DNA of 64,000 nt from Haloarcula japonica DSM 6131 (GTDB taxonomy: Archaea; Halobacteriota; Halobacteria; Halobacteriales; Haloarculaceae), in NCBI RefSeq assembly GCF_000336635.1, contig NZ_AOLY01000007.1, forward strand, positions 123,413 to 187,412, in the 5' to 3' direction. Shown here one piece after another: positions 1 to 9,147 of this stretch. The position numbers and the translations under genes are program-made. Position 1 is the first letter of the stretch; each line of letters begins with the position of its first letter. Under the pieces are notes generated by a model. The model saw nothing but the letters and a program-made list of their open reading frames with translations. It was not told the origin of the DNA and did not search any database.

Positions 1-146
1 GTTCCGGGACCCGAACATACGAACCCGTTGCGACTGACAGCGCTTAGAGTTTTCCGCACGGGCAACAGTTCCCCGTTCCGGGCCACACGTTTATTCACCC
101 GCCGCCATTACACAGGGTATCGGCTATTCGGAGCCAGGGACACTGA

Positions 147-1727
147 ATGAAGCCACCAGAGACACTCGCTCACTCGACGTTGGACACGCTACCCATCAAT
201 ATCGCTGTCCTCGACGACGAGGGGACGATCCTGTTCACCAACCGCGCTTGGCGGGAGTTCGCGGGCGACGAGGACGGGGAGATGGAGGGGACGAACTACT
301 TCGCGACGACCGACGTCGACGCCGACGAGTACGCCGGGCAGGCGCTTGGCGGCATCGAGTCGGTCATCGACGGTGAGCAGGACCTGTTCACGATGGAGTA
401 CCCGTGTCACTCCCCGGAGGAGAAGCAGTGGTTTCTGATGCGGGTCGCACCGCTGCCCGACGACGAGGCCGGGAGCGCGGTCGTCGCACACATCGACATC
501 ACCCAGCGGAAGCTCGCCGAACTGGCGGCCGAGCGACGGAGCGAGGAACTCAAAGCCGAGCGCCAGAACCTCAAACAGCTCGTCGACCGGGTCGACGGCC
601 TGCTGAAGGCGGTGATGGGCGATGTGCTGACCGTCGACTCGCGCGAGGCGATCCAACAGACCGTCTGTGATCGGCTGGCCGCGGTCGACTCCTACCAGTT
701 CGCCTGGGTGTCCGAACTGGACCTGCGCGACGAGACGCTGTCGTCGACGGCGCTCTCTGCTGACCACCCGACAACGCTGTCCATCCCGCTGGACGCTGAC
801 GATCCGGTCGCGGAGGCAGCCCGCACTGAAGAGATGCAGGTCGTGACCGGTGACATCGACGAGCAACACAGCCGACTCGCCGACTCCGAGGTCGCGTCGG
901 TCGCGGCAGTCCCGCTCGTCTCCGGCGAATCGCTGTACGGCGTTCTCACCGTCTACGCCGACAGCGACGACGTGTTCGACCCCCGTGAACAGGCCGTGCT
1001 CGGGACCATCGGTCGGGCGACCGCAGCGGCCATCGACGCCCGCGAGACCAGCCGGCTGCTGACCGCCGACAACGTCACCGAACTCGAACTCCAGGTCACC
1101 GACCCAGAGGTGTTCTACATCGACGTGGCGAGCGAACTCGGCTGCTCGATGGAGTACGGTGGGAGCGTCCCCGACGGTGAGGAGACGGTAATGTTCTTCC
1201 TCGTCGAGACGGAGGACCCCTCGGCGGTCTGTGCCGTCGCCGCCGACCACCCGCAGGTATCGGGCGTTTCGCATGTCTCGACGGCCGACTCGTCGGCGCT
1301 GTTCGAGTTTACCGTCTCGGACCCGCCGGTCGTTTCGGTCGTCGCCGACCGCGGGGCCCAGACGGGCGACATTCTGGTCGAACCGGGGAAGTCGACAGTC
1401 ACTGTCACGCTCCCGGCGTCGATGGAGACCCGAAGCGTGGTCGAGCAGGTCCGCAACCGGTATCCGGAGACGGAACTGCTCTCCGTACGAGAACGGGACG
1501 AACCGCCAGTCTCCCGGCAGGCGTTTGTCGCAAACGTCGAAGAGCGGTTGACCAACCGCCAGCTAACGGCGCTCCGGAAGGGGTTTCTCGGTGGTTTCTT
1601 CGACTGGCCACGCGACGTCTCCGGCGAGCAATTGGCTGAATCGATGGACATCTGTCCGTCGACGTTCCACCAGCACCTCCGTGCGGGTGAGCGAAAGCTA
1701 CTGGAAGAAGTGTTCGAAAACTGGTAA
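147..1727 (+). CDS. bat: Bat-like PAS/GAF/HTH-10 transcriptional regulator
   Basis: Probable bacterio-opsin activator type sensor-regulator, expected to act in the cytoplasm on genes for retinal proteins and carotenoids. An N-terminal PAS-like domain (about residues 13-125) is followed by a charged coiled-coil segment, a GAF-like domain (about 155-300), a linker, and a C-terminal HTH-10 domain from about residue 468 (LTNRQLTAL onward) to the end at 526. This is the architecture of Halobacterium Bat. It lies upstream of and in the same direction as phytoene synthase, lycopene cyclase and a Brp/Blh enzyme, which supports a role in retinal synthesis control. The 146 bases ahead of it hold an AT-rich element (tttatt near 90) that could be a TATA box. 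The exact targets are inferred. Confidence 0.85.
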   Translation: MKPPETLAHSTLDTLPINIAVLDDEGTILFTNRAWREFAGDEDGEMEGTNYFATTDVDADEYAGQALGGIESVIDGEQDLFTMEYPCHSPEEKQWFLMRVAPLPDDEAGSAVVAHIDITQRKLAELAAERRSEELKAERQNLKQLVDRVDGLLKAVMGDVLTVDSREAIQQTVCDRLAAVDSYQFAWVSELDLRDETLSSTALSADHPTTLSIPLDADDPVAEAARTEEMQVVTGDIDEQHSRLADSEVASVAAVPLVSGESLYGVLTVYADSDDVFDPREQAVLGTIGRATAAAIDARETSRLLTADNVTELELQVTDPEVFYIDVASELGCSMEYGGSVPDGEETVMFFLVETEDPSAVCAVAADHPQVSGVSHVSTADSSALFEFTVSDPPVVSVVADRGAQTGDILVEPGKSTVTVTLPASMETRSVVEQVRNRYPETELLSVRERDEPPVSRQAFVANVEERLTNRQLTALRKGFLGGFFDWPRDVSGEQLAESMDICPSTFHQHLRAGERKLLEEVFENW

Positions 1728-1982
1728 CCAGTGCTTGCGAAACCCTACGCCTGCGGCGGACTCCTGGTGCGATCCCCGAAGCAGTTTGGTAGTCCGCTTA
1801 TCCCGATAACAACCGTATATACGTGTAGTGACACCGAACCAGTGTCCTATCTGTCGTCAGCGAACGGACAGGACACGCCGCCCCGTGATAGCGGTGCAAC
1901 CACGGGCCGACCGGACCAGTACGCACAGCCTCCCGACAAGCGCGCGACGCACCGTCCGCCAATGACTGCCCGATAGCTTTCA

Positions 1983-2954
1983 ATGCACTCCGATAACATC
2001 CAAACCAGCAAATCGATACAACAGGAAACCGGACGGACGTTCCACCTCGCGACGCGTCTGCTTCCGGAGCGTATCCGCCACCCGACGTACGTCATGTACG
2101 CGTTCTTCCGGGTTGCGGACGAGGTCGTCGACCAGACGGACGGGCCGCCGCCGACCGTCCAGCATGAGCAACTGGAGGTGATTCGTGAGGCCGCGCTCGG
2201 GAACATCGACCCGGCCGAGACCGACCACGAGGCGGTCATGGCGGCGTTTCAGGACCTGGCCGAGCGCCACGACATCTCCGAGGAGACGATCAACGTCTTC
2301 ATCGACGCGATGGAGATGGACATCGCACAGGCCCGCTACGAGACGTTCGAAGACCTCCGTGAGTACATGGGCGGCTCCGCTGTCGCTGTCGGCCACATGA
2401 TGACGGAGGTGATGGACCCGCCACAGAAGGAAGAGGCCCTGCCCCACGCGACGGCGTTGGCTGAGGCGTTCCAGCTATCGAACTTCCTGCGAGACGTTCG
2501 TGAGGACATCCACGACTACGGCCGGGTGTATCTCCCACAGGAGACGCTCGACCGCCACGGCGTCACCGAGGAGCAACTGGCCGACGCCGAGGTCGACGAC
2601 GCCTTCCGCGCCGTGATGCAGGAGGAACTGGCCCGGACCGACGAACTGTACCGCGAGGGCGTCGCCGGTATCCGATACCTCCCGGAGGACTGCCAGTTCG
2701 GCGTGCTACTGGCCGCGGTCCTGTACGCCGACCACCACCGGCTCATCCGCGACCGTGGCTACGACGTGCTGACGGAGACGCCAGAACTCACTCGTCGCCG
2801 CCGGCTGTGGTTGCTTGCCCGTACGTGGTGGCACTGGCGGCGCAACGGCGACCCCGAAGCGACGTTCTACACCGTGAGCGCTGTCTCCGAGCGTGGCCCC
2901 GGTGAGACGCCGACAGACACTCACAGCCACGGGCAGCCCACGTGGCGTGGATGA
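1983..2954 (+). CDS. crtB: Phytoene synthase
   Basis: Condenses two geranylgeranyl diphosphates to phytoene, the first committed step to C40 carotenoids, and here also toward beta-carotene and retinal. Both aspartate-rich substrate/Mg2+ motifs are present: DEVVD at residues 46-50 and DVRED at 171-175, the latter followed by the family's HDYGRVYLP. The 323-residue length fits squalene/phytoene synthases. The gene is separated from bat by 255 bases carrying a possible TATA (tatata, about 1816-1821), which is far from the start codon, so the transcript either has a long leader or uses another promoter. Lycopene cyclase follows 48 bases downstream. Confidence 0.93.
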   Translation: MHSDNIQTSKSIQQETGRTFHLATRLLPERIRHPTYVMYAFFRVADEVVDQTDGPPPTVQHEQLEVIREAALGNIDPAETDHEAVMAAFQDLAERHDISEETINVFIDAMEMDIAQARYETFEDLREYMGGSAVAVGHMMTEVMDPPQKEEALPHATALAEAFQLSNFLRDVREDIHDYGRVYLPQETLDRHGVTEEQLADAEVDDAFRAVMQEELARTDELYREGVAGIRYLPEDCQFGVLLAAVLYADHHRLIRDRGYDVLTETPELTRRRRLWLLARTWWHWRRNGDPEATFYTVSAVSERGPGETPTDTHSHGQPTWRG

Positions 2955-3002
2955 CAGCCACGCACCGGATATCGTTTTCGACCACCTGTCGTATCTGAAC
3001 TA

Positions 3003-3728
3003 ATGGTGCCCACGCTCACGTATCTCCAGTTCCACGCCCTGTTCGTGGTGCCGGTCGTGGCCGGGCTGGCGCTGACGGCCACCTACCGCCTCGGGAGCCG
3101 CCGGGACGTACTCACAGGAACGGTAATCCTCGCAGGACTGGCCCTCGTCTACACGACGCCGTGGGACGGCGCACTCATCCGACGCGGCGTCTGGTGGTAC
3201 GGCGACGGCACCGTGCTGGCACGGTTCTGGTCGATTCCCCTCGGCGAGTACCTCTTTTTCATCCTGCAGACCGCGATGGTCGGGCTGTGGGTGGCCCGGT
3301 TTCGGATAGACACGGAGCGCCCGCTGGCGACGCCGATACGAACGCGGCTCGTCGGGTTCGGCGCTGCGCTCGTTGTCGTTCTGTCCGGCCTCGCGCTCCT
3401 GCGCTCCGATTCGGGGCTGTACCTCGGGTCCCTGCTGGTCTGGAGCGGCCCGATTCTCGCCATTCAGTGGCTGTTCGGGTGGCACTTCCTCGTCGGCGAG
3501 TGGCGGGCAGTGAGCGTTGCGACACTGGTCCCAACGGCCTATCTCTGTGGTATCGACAGCGTCGCCATCCGACTCGGTGTCTGGACCCTCTCGAAACAGT
3601 ACACGACCGGCTACACGATTCCCCTGCTCGACCTGCCAATCGAAGAAGCGGTCTTCTTCCTGCTGACGACGCTGTTCGTCGTCCAGGGGGTCGTGTTATA
3701 CGTCTGGCTCGTCGACAGATGGGAATGA
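3003..3728 (+). CDS. crtY: Lycopene beta-cyclase, CrtYc/CrtYd fused type
   Basis: Integral membrane cyclase converting lycopene to beta-carotene. It is very hydrophobic, with about seven membrane segments in 241 residues. It carries two copies of the family motif P-x-E/EE-x-x-FF: IPLGEYLFF at 78-86 and LPIEEAVFF at 211-219. These mark the two half-repeats that are separate polypeptides in some actinobacteria and fused in haloarchaea. The stop codon overlaps the start of the next gene (ATGA), so the two are probably translationally coupled. Confidence 0.9.
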   Translation: MVPTLTYLQFHALFVVPVVAGLALTATYRLGSRRDVLTGTVILAGLALVYTTPWDGALIRRGVWWYGDGTVLARFWSIPLGEYLFFILQTAMVGLWVARFRIDTERPLATPIRTRLVGFGAALVVVLSGLALLRSDSGLYLGSLLVWSGPILAIQWLFGWHFLVGEWRAVSVATLVPTAYLCGIDSVAIRLGVWTLSKQYTTGYTIPLLDLPIEEAVFFLLTTLFVVQGVVLYVWLVDRWE

Positions 3729-4759
3729 GCCACCGTAGCACCGTTTCGCCGTCGGCTCGTGCGACCCTCTCCCGCGTCGCGTTGGTCCCCGGCTGGGTCG
3801 CCAGCGTCACCGTCGTCGCTCCGTTCCTCGCCGGGGTCTCGATACCACCGGCGCTCCAGTACGTTCCGCTGGTCGTCAGCGCCGTCCTGCTCGGCCTCCC
3901 CCACGGCGCGGTTGACCACCTCGCGGTCGCACGCACTCGTGGCGAGCGACCGGATTGGCAAGCCATCGCTCGAATCTTCGCCCTCTATGGCGTCGTCGGC
4001 GGAGCTTACGCTGTCGCCTGGTTCCTTGCGCCTGCGGCGGCCTTTGTCCTGTTCATCGCGGTGACGTGGTTCCACTGGGGCCAGGGCGACCTGTACGCCC
4101 TGCTCGCGCTGGCCGACGCCGACTATCTCCGGTCGCTCCCACAGCGAGTCGGCACCGTCCTCGTCCGCGGCGGCCTGCCGATGCTGGTCCCGCTACTCGC
4201 GTTCCCGGCGTGGTACCGCCGCGTCGCAACCGACCTCGTCTCGCTGTTCGCGCCCGACGCCGCGGCCGCTATCGGCTGGGCGTTCCGGACAGACGTGCGA
4301 ACCGCGCTCGCAATCGCCTACGGCGCGCTCGTCGCGGCGACGCTGGCCGTCGGACTTGCCCGCGCCGACGCCCGCCGGCCGTGGCTCCTCGACGCTGGCG
4401 AGACGCTGGGCTTACTCGCGTACTTCGTCCTCGTTCCGCCGGTACTCGCCATCGGCGTCTACTTCTGTCTGTGGCACTCGCTGCGTCATGTCGCCCGCCT
4501 CCTCCTGGTCGATGACGACGCCACTGCCGCGCTCGAAAACCGCGACCCAACAACCGCCCTGTCGCGGTTCGCCCGCGACGCCGCGCCGCTGACTGCCGTT
4601 TCGCTCGCCCTGCTCGGCGGACTCTACTTCCTGGTTCCGAATCCGCCCGGAACGGTCCCCGAGTGGGTCGCGCTGTACCTGGTGTTCATTGCCGTCGTCA
4701 CGCTCCCCCACGTCCTCGTCGTCAGTATCATGGACCGCGAACAGGGCGTCTGGGTGTAG
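3725..4759 (+). CDS. blh: Brp/Blh family beta-carotene 15,15'-dioxygenase
   Basis: Membrane-embedded enzyme that cleaves beta-carotene to two molecules of retinal, the chromophore of rhodopsins. It has 344 residues, many membrane segments, and the expected iron-ligand histidine motifs: HGAVDH at residues 60-65, WFHWGQGD around 115-122, LWHSLRH in the last third, and a late LPH. The open frame extends upstream through the cyclase gene, but homology begins at the ATG overlapping the cyclase stop, so 3725 is chosen (an in-frame ATG at 3719 is possible). With crtB, crtY and bat it makes a complete GGPP-to-retinal tail apart from phytoene desaturation. Confidence 0.9.
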   Translation: MSHRSTVSPSARATLSRVALVPGWVASVTVVAPFLAGVSIPPALQYVPLVVSAVLLGLPHGAVDHLAVARTRGERPDWQAIARIFALYGVVGGAYAVAWFLAPAAAFVLFIAVTWFHWGQGDLYALLALADADYLRSLPQRVGTVLVRGGLPMLVPLLAFPAWYRRVATDLVSLFAPDAAAAIGWAFRTDVRTALAIAYGALVAATLAVGLARADARRPWLLDAGETLGLLAYFVLVPPVLAIGVYFCLWHSLRHVARLLLVDDDATAALENRDPTTALSRFARDAAPLTAVSLALLGGLYFLVPNPPGTVPEWVALYLVFIAVVTLPHVLVVSIMDREQGVWV

Positions 4760-4785
4760 CCTCCCGACGGCCGTCCTCGTTGGAG

Positions 4786-5049
4786 TCACGTGAAAAGCAT
4801 GAGTAGCGTTCCGGAAACCGCGAGTACCGCGCCGAGCGCACTGACCATCGCGACCCGCGTTTCCACGTCCGACTCTGCGCCGGTCACGAGGCTGTAGACG
4901 CTCACGACAGCTAGGAGCGCTCCACCGACTGCTGCGGCCGCTCCAGCGACAACGCTAACACCGTTGGCCTGGGTCGTGACGTACCCATTGAGACCCAGCG
5001 AGACGCCGACAAGCAGTAACGAGAGGTGGTGGAGTCGCGCCGCATCCAT
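4786..5049 (-). CDS. Small integral membrane protein, unknown
   Basis: An 87-residue protein made almost entirely of three predicted membrane helices separated by short loops; an acidic loop (ESDVE) precedes the last helix. It is convergent with the Brp/Blh gene. I recognise no family. The membrane-like composition and normal haloarchaeal codon use support a real gene. Confidence 0.55.
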   Translation of the reverse strand: MDAARLHHLSLLLVGVSLGLNGYVTTQANGVSVVAGAAAAVGGALLAVVSVYSLVTGAESDVETRVAMVSALGAVLAVSGTLLMLFT

Positions 5050-5227
5050 ACGTCCGGGTGATACTGCTGTGAGAAGAGTGTTCTGATCCGACAGGAAAGA
5101 CCCGGTGACTGGGATAGAGCTGTTCCTTTTCCAAATCTGTGGCTAGGGTGTCCAGTCCTGCCGGACCCACCACTCTTCGGAATGTGCTTCCAGCCGCAAA
5201 ATATCGGATAGAACTGCTACGTCGGCC

Positions 5228-5818
5228 TTACTTGCCCTTGCCGCGGTTGCTTCGAAGCGACGGGCGGGTCTTTTCGCTGCCCTTGCCCTTACCGCCGAGA
5301 CCGCGGTTGCGGCGGCCGGCACCGGTCAGACCGCGGAAGACGCGGTCAGCCTGGTCGTTGGCACAGATCCACGACAGGTCGTCGTCGTTCTGGATGGCCG
5401 GGTGGTTCGGGTCGATGAGGATGATTTCGTGCCACTTCTGGCGGCCGTCCTGACCGACGGAGTAGCTGTTGAGCACGCGCAGGTTCGGGAAGGTGCGGGA
5501 GGCGCGTTCCTCGGCGACGCGCTGGATGTCCTTCCGGCGGGTGATGCGCGTGACGCCCTGGCGCTTGGACCGGCGACCGGCCTTGTGTCGGCGCTTGCGT
5601 GCGCTGCCCTTGCGGACGGAGACGCGAGCGACAATAACGCCCTGTTTCGCCTTGTAACCCTGCGAGCGGGCCTTGTCGAGGCGGGTCGGGCGCTCGATGC
5701 GCTCGACGGCCCCTTCGTTGCGCCATTCCTGCTGGCGCTGCCACTGTAGTTCTGCGAGCTGTCCGTCGCCTGGGTTCTTCCAGGCATCTCGAATGTACGA
5801 ATATGCGCTTCGTGCCAT
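5228..5818 (-). CDS. rpl15e: 50S ribosomal protein L15e
   Basis: Large-subunit protein of the archaeal/eukaryotic ribosome. The start MARSAYSYIRDAWK, the basic RRHKAGRRSKRQG segment and the C-terminal glycine/arginine-rich tail are typical of L15e. The length of 196 residues fits the archaeal family. It stands alone on the minus strand, divergent from the AOR gene across a 260-base gap that must contain both promoters. Confidence 0.96.
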   Translation of the reverse strand: MARSAYSYIRDAWKNPGDGQLAELQWQRQQEWRNEGAVERIERPTRLDKARSQGYKAKQGVIVARVSVRKGSARKRRHKAGRRSKRQGVTRITRRKDIQRVAEERASRTFPNLRVLNSYSVGQDGRQKWHEIILIDPNHPAIQNDDDLSWICANDQADRVFRGLTGAGRRNRGLGGKGKGSEKTRPSLRSNRGKGK

Positions 5819-6078
5819 ATGTATTCACCACGGGCGTTGCGTGGTTCAAGTCGCGCTCGGCGCGACTCACATCCCGACCTGCACACGCAGGTGCCCGCTG
5901 GTGCCCGTCGTCCAGCGAGTTACTCCGGAGTTTGCCGTTCGGACTCTTAAGCGGTTCGGACCGGACTTAGGGATGGGACCCAGTCACGAAGGCCCAGTGA
6001 TCGCTGAAACCGTCAGATATCTGTATTTTAGCAACACAAACCGTTAACTTGTTCGCGGCCAGAGAGTCACGTATTACC

Positions 6079-8025
6079 ATGACAGACCTTGGTGGCTTTC
6101 AGGACCACGTGGCACGAATCGACCTTGGGGACGGTGACGTAGCCTACGAAGGTATCGACGAGGAAGACGCAAAGAAGTATATCGGCGCACGTGGGCTCGG
6201 CGTGAAATACGTCTTCGACCAGGGGCCGGACGTTGACCCGCTCGGGCCGGAGAACCTGCTAGCGTTCATGAACGGGCCGCTGACGGGAACACAGGTGACG
6301 ATGAGCGGCCGTATCGCCATCTGTACGAAGTCGCCGCTGACGGGGACCGTCACTGATTCCCACCACGGCGGCTGGTCCGGAGCACGGCTGAAGTGGTCGG
6401 GCTTCGACGGACTGCTGTTCGAAGGGCAGGCCGACGAGCCGGTGTATGCACTCGTCGAAGACGGTGAGGTGGAACTGCGCGATGCAGCCCATCTCTGGGG
6501 GCAGGGCGTCCACGACACTATCGATGACCTCGAAGAAGAGATCGAGGGCGGCTCGCTGGGCAAGAACCTTTCCGTGATGGCCATCGGCCAAGGTGGTGAG
6601 AACGAGGTCAAATACGCCTGTATCGTCAACGAGGACGACCGCGCGTCGGGCCGCGGTGGCACCGGTTGCGTGATGGGCAATAAGAACCTCAAAGCCGTCG
6701 TCGTCAAGTCCAGCACGCGGATGCCCAAGCCGAAGGATCAGGAGACGTTCCAGGAGGGCCACAAGCAGGCGATGCAGGTCATTCAGGAGTCCGACGTGAC
6801 CGCGCCCAACGAGGGCGGGCTCTCGATGTACGGCACCAACGTCCTGATGAACCTCACCGAGGAGATGGACGGTCTCCCGACGAAGAACGCGAAGTACTCC
6901 TCGACGCGGTCGTACTCGGAGGCCGAGGGCGATGGCGAGCGCATCATCGATTCGGAGAACGTCTCGGGCGAGAACGTCCGGGAGAACATCCTGGTCGACG
7001 AGCCGACCTGTCACTCCTGTCCGGTCGCCTGCAAGAAGGAAGTCGAGGTGCAGGCGATGCACAAGGGCGAGGAGATGAACGTCCGCACCGAATCCTACGA
7101 GTACGAGTCCGCGTGGGCACTGGGGCCGAACTCCGGCCACGTCGAGCGCGACAAGATCGCCGTGATGCTCGACCGGTGTAACGACGTCGGCGTCGACACC
7201 ATCGACGTGGGCAACACCATGGCGATGGCGATGGAGATGACCGAGGAGGGCAAGTTCGACGACCTCGGCGACGGAATCGATTGGGGCGACGCCGACACGA
7301 TGATCGACATGATCGACATGATCGCCACCCGCGAAACGGAACTCGCGGACCACCTTGCCGAGGGGCCGGACCATCTCGCCGAGGCGTTCGACGCCCACAC
7401 CAACTCCCTCGCGGTCAAGGGCCAGACGATGGCGGCCTACGACCCGCGCTGTATGAAGGGGATGGCAATCGGCTATGCGACCTCGAACCGCGGGGCGTGT
7501 CACCTGCGCGGGTACACGCCGGCAGCCGAGATTCTCGGTATCCCGGAAAAAGTCGACCCGCGAGAGTGGGAGGGCAAAGGCGAGCTGTGTGCCACCTTCC
7601 AGGACCTGCACGCGATCAGCGACTCCTTCGACATCTGCAAGTTCAACGCCTTCGCAGAGGGTATCGAGGAGTACGTCCTGCAGTACAACGGCATGACGGG
7701 ACTGGACGTGAGCGAGGAGGAACTGATGGAAGCCGGCGAACGCATCTACAACCTCGAACGGTACTACAACAACCTCGCCGGTTTCGACGGGTCCGACGAC
7801 GACTTGCCAAACCGGTTCGTCGAGGGCGACGAACACGCGATGCCGGCCCAGGGCGGTTCCGAGGGCGAACTCGCGGAGCTCTCGAAGATGAAAGACGAGT
7901 ACTACGAGGTGCGTGACTGGGAGAACGGCGTCGTCACCGATGAGAAACTCGACGAACTGGGCATCGATATCGGCCCCGGAACCGGCGTCAACTCCGGCGG
8001 CGCAGCGGCACCGAGCGACGACTGA
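6079..8025 (+). CDS. Aldehyde:ferredoxin oxidoreductase family protein (AOR-1)
   Basis: Tungsten- or molybdenum-bispyranopterin enzyme that oxidises aldehydes (substrate unknown) with ferredoxin as acceptor. The N-terminal pterin-binding region is clear (GARGLGVKYVFD; GPLTGTQVTMSGR; KSPLTGT), and the [4Fe-4S] ligands are present as Cys311-x2-Cys314-x3-Cys318 plus Cys520 in DICKF. The 648-residue length is slightly above the usual 600-620. The start is set at the ATG at 6079; an upstream in-frame TTG at 6049 is less likely. It is followed by small genes that appear to serve pterin or sulfur chemistry, so this is a functional neighbourhood. Confidence 0.9.
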   Translation: MTDLGGFQDHVARIDLGDGDVAYEGIDEEDAKKYIGARGLGVKYVFDQGPDVDPLGPENLLAFMNGPLTGTQVTMSGRIAICTKSPLTGTVTDSHHGGWSGARLKWSGFDGLLFEGQADEPVYALVEDGEVELRDAAHLWGQGVHDTIDDLEEEIEGGSLGKNLSVMAIGQGGENEVKYACIVNEDDRASGRGGTGCVMGNKNLKAVVVKSSTRMPKPKDQETFQEGHKQAMQVIQESDVTAPNEGGLSMYGTNVLMNLTEEMDGLPTKNAKYSSTRSYSEAEGDGERIIDSENVSGENVRENILVDEPTCHSCPVACKKEVEVQAMHKGEEMNVRTESYEYESAWALGPNSGHVERDKIAVMLDRCNDVGVDTIDVGNTMAMAMEMTEEGKFDDLGDGIDWGDADTMIDMIDMIATRETELADHLAEGPDHLAEAFDAHTNSLAVKGQTMAAYDPRCMKGMAIGYATSNRGACHLRGYTPAAEILGIPEKVDPREWEGKGELCATFQDLHAISDSFDICKFNAFAEGIEEYVLQYNGMTGLDVSEEELMEAGERIYNLERYYNNLAGFDGSDDDLPNRFVEGDEHAMPAQGGSEGELAELSKMKDEYYEVRDWENGVVTDEKLDELGIDIGPGTGVNSGGAAAPSDD

Positions 8026-8061
8026 GACAGCGCCAGCCGCCGAACACATTTCAGTTCTCTA

Positions 8062-8427
8062 ATGCGCAAGGAAGATATCGACGACTTCGAATTCCAGGTA
8101 GAGTCCCGACTGACCAGCCACGGTGTTTACGTCACCGACTTCACTGACGAGGGCGATACGTATCGGCTCACCTACGAGTCGATTTCGGCCGACGAGGCGG
8201 CTGTCATCCCCCACCGAGAGATCGGCCGCGTCATCAACGTCTTCCGGGACCTCCACGCCGACGACTGGTCGGGGGTCGACATCGAGGCGACGGTGACTGA
8301 CCTCGAAGACACCGAACTCGGCGAGTGGTCGGTCGACAGCGAGTGGATTGACGACCTCGAAAACGGCGACCTCTCGGAGACGGCGTTTTCCCAGCGCGTG
8401 CTGGAGACGATTACGGTGCGGAGCTGA
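8062..8427 (+). CDS. Conserved haloarchaeal protein, unknown
   Basis: Acidic 121-residue protein, 36 bases downstream of AOR-1 and on the same strand, so probably cotranscribed. No cysteines or recognisable motif are visible; it looks like a small alpha/beta domain. Its 3' end overlaps the convergent gene at 8411 by 17 bases. Function unknown; context suggests a link to AOR-1. Confidence 0.6.
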   Translation: MRKEDIDDFEFQVESRLTSHGVYVTDFTDEGDTYRLTYESISADEAAVIPHREIGRVINVFRDLHADDWSGVDIEATVTDLEDTELGEWSVDSEWIDDLENGDLSETAFSQRVLETITVRS

Positions 8428-8779
8428 CCGCCAGCACGTCCCTGATTTCCAGCGTCATCTCGAACTCCTCGCTTCTGTCCAGCCGCCGCCCGTCGCGCTC
8501 GAACTGGGCGGCGTGGGCCCGCCGCACCGCGTCCTGTTCGCGGTCGCTCAGTCCGAGTTCTGTGCCGATACTGTCCCAGTGGCCCGACTCGGCACAGACG
8601 TAATCTGCCTCTCTGGGGCCGCTGATGCGCTCGTACTCCCTGCCGTAGGTCTCCCGGTTCGCTTGGAGATACGTCTGGGCCCGTTCGAGTAGCTCCGGGA
8701 GCTGGTCGAGTGGGATGCTCGCACGGGTGCCGGCCAGCAGGACGATCTGTCCCTCGATTGGGTACGATGACTCAGTCAT
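8411..8779 (-). CDS. Conserved haloarchaeal protein, unknown
   Basis: A 122-residue acidic, probably helical protein with segments such as LPELLERAQTYLQANRETYG and a single mid-protein cysteine. It overlaps the end of the convergent gene before it by 17 bases and lies 10 bases downstream of the MoaD-related gene on the same strand, so those two are probably one operon. No family recognised. Confidence 0.6.
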   Translation of the reverse strand: MTESSYPIEGQIVLLAGTRASIPLDQLPELLERAQTYLQANRETYGREYERISGPREADYVCAESGHWDSIGTELGLSDREQDAVRRAHAAQFERDGRRLDRSEEFEMTLEIRDVLAVSSAP

Positions 8780-8789
8780 CGCGTCCCGG

Positions 8790-9044
8790 TCAGCCGCCCG
8801 CCCGCATCGCCTTCTGTGCGAACTTCTCGATGAGCGGCTCCAGCGTCTCCGGCTCGCCGTCGAACTCGATGGTCACCTCGTTGAGTTGGAGACTCGGGCC
8901 GATGGCGACCTTCTCCTCTGAAAGTGTCGCCGCCCAACCGTCGCCTTCGACGGTCGCTTCGCCGCGTTGCTCGCCGCCGAGGTTCTCCAGATACCCGATA
9001 GCGGCTCGAACCGAGATGCCGCGAAAACTCCGTTCACGCTCCAT
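8790..9044 (-). CDS. Probable MoaD-related C-terminal-domain protein (DUF1952-like)
   Basis: An 84-residue protein with the pattern ISVRAAIGYLENLG near the N-terminus and a C-terminal VTIEFDGEPETLEPLIEKF...MRAGG. I recall this layout from the DUF1952 family, which in other prokaryotes forms the C-terminal half of MoaD-related molybdopterin proteins; this identification is from memory. The diglycine end is real but may not be a conjugation tail. The start is set at MERERS (9044); an upstream ATG at 9089 would add 15 atypical residues. Proximity to AOR-1 and two beta-grasp proteins supports a cofactor role. Confidence 0.6.
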   Translation of the reverse strand: MERERSFRGISVRAAIGYLENLGGEQRGEATVEGDGWAATLSEEKVAIGPSLQLNEVTIEFDGEPETLEPLIEKFAQKAMRAGG

Positions 9045-9147
9045 CGTGTGGTCGTTACGGGTGTGGTCGTCTAAACCTATCGGCGGCACTGCGCCGTTCT
9101 ACCACACCCGCGCTATCCCGAATGGGTGCTACCCCCCGAGGGGTGCG

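Noticed and set aside
3161-3724. Upstream extension of the Brp/Blh frame through the cyclase gene
   Set aside because: The extension is Arg/Pro-rich, not membrane-like, and lies inside the cyclase gene, whose motifs are clear.
6259-8049. Long antisense open frame opposite AOR-1 (about 596 codons)
   Set aside because: Its composition (Val/His/Arg-rich with no domain) is the usual mirror image of a GC-rich acidic gene; the plus-strand AOR is strongly supported by motifs.
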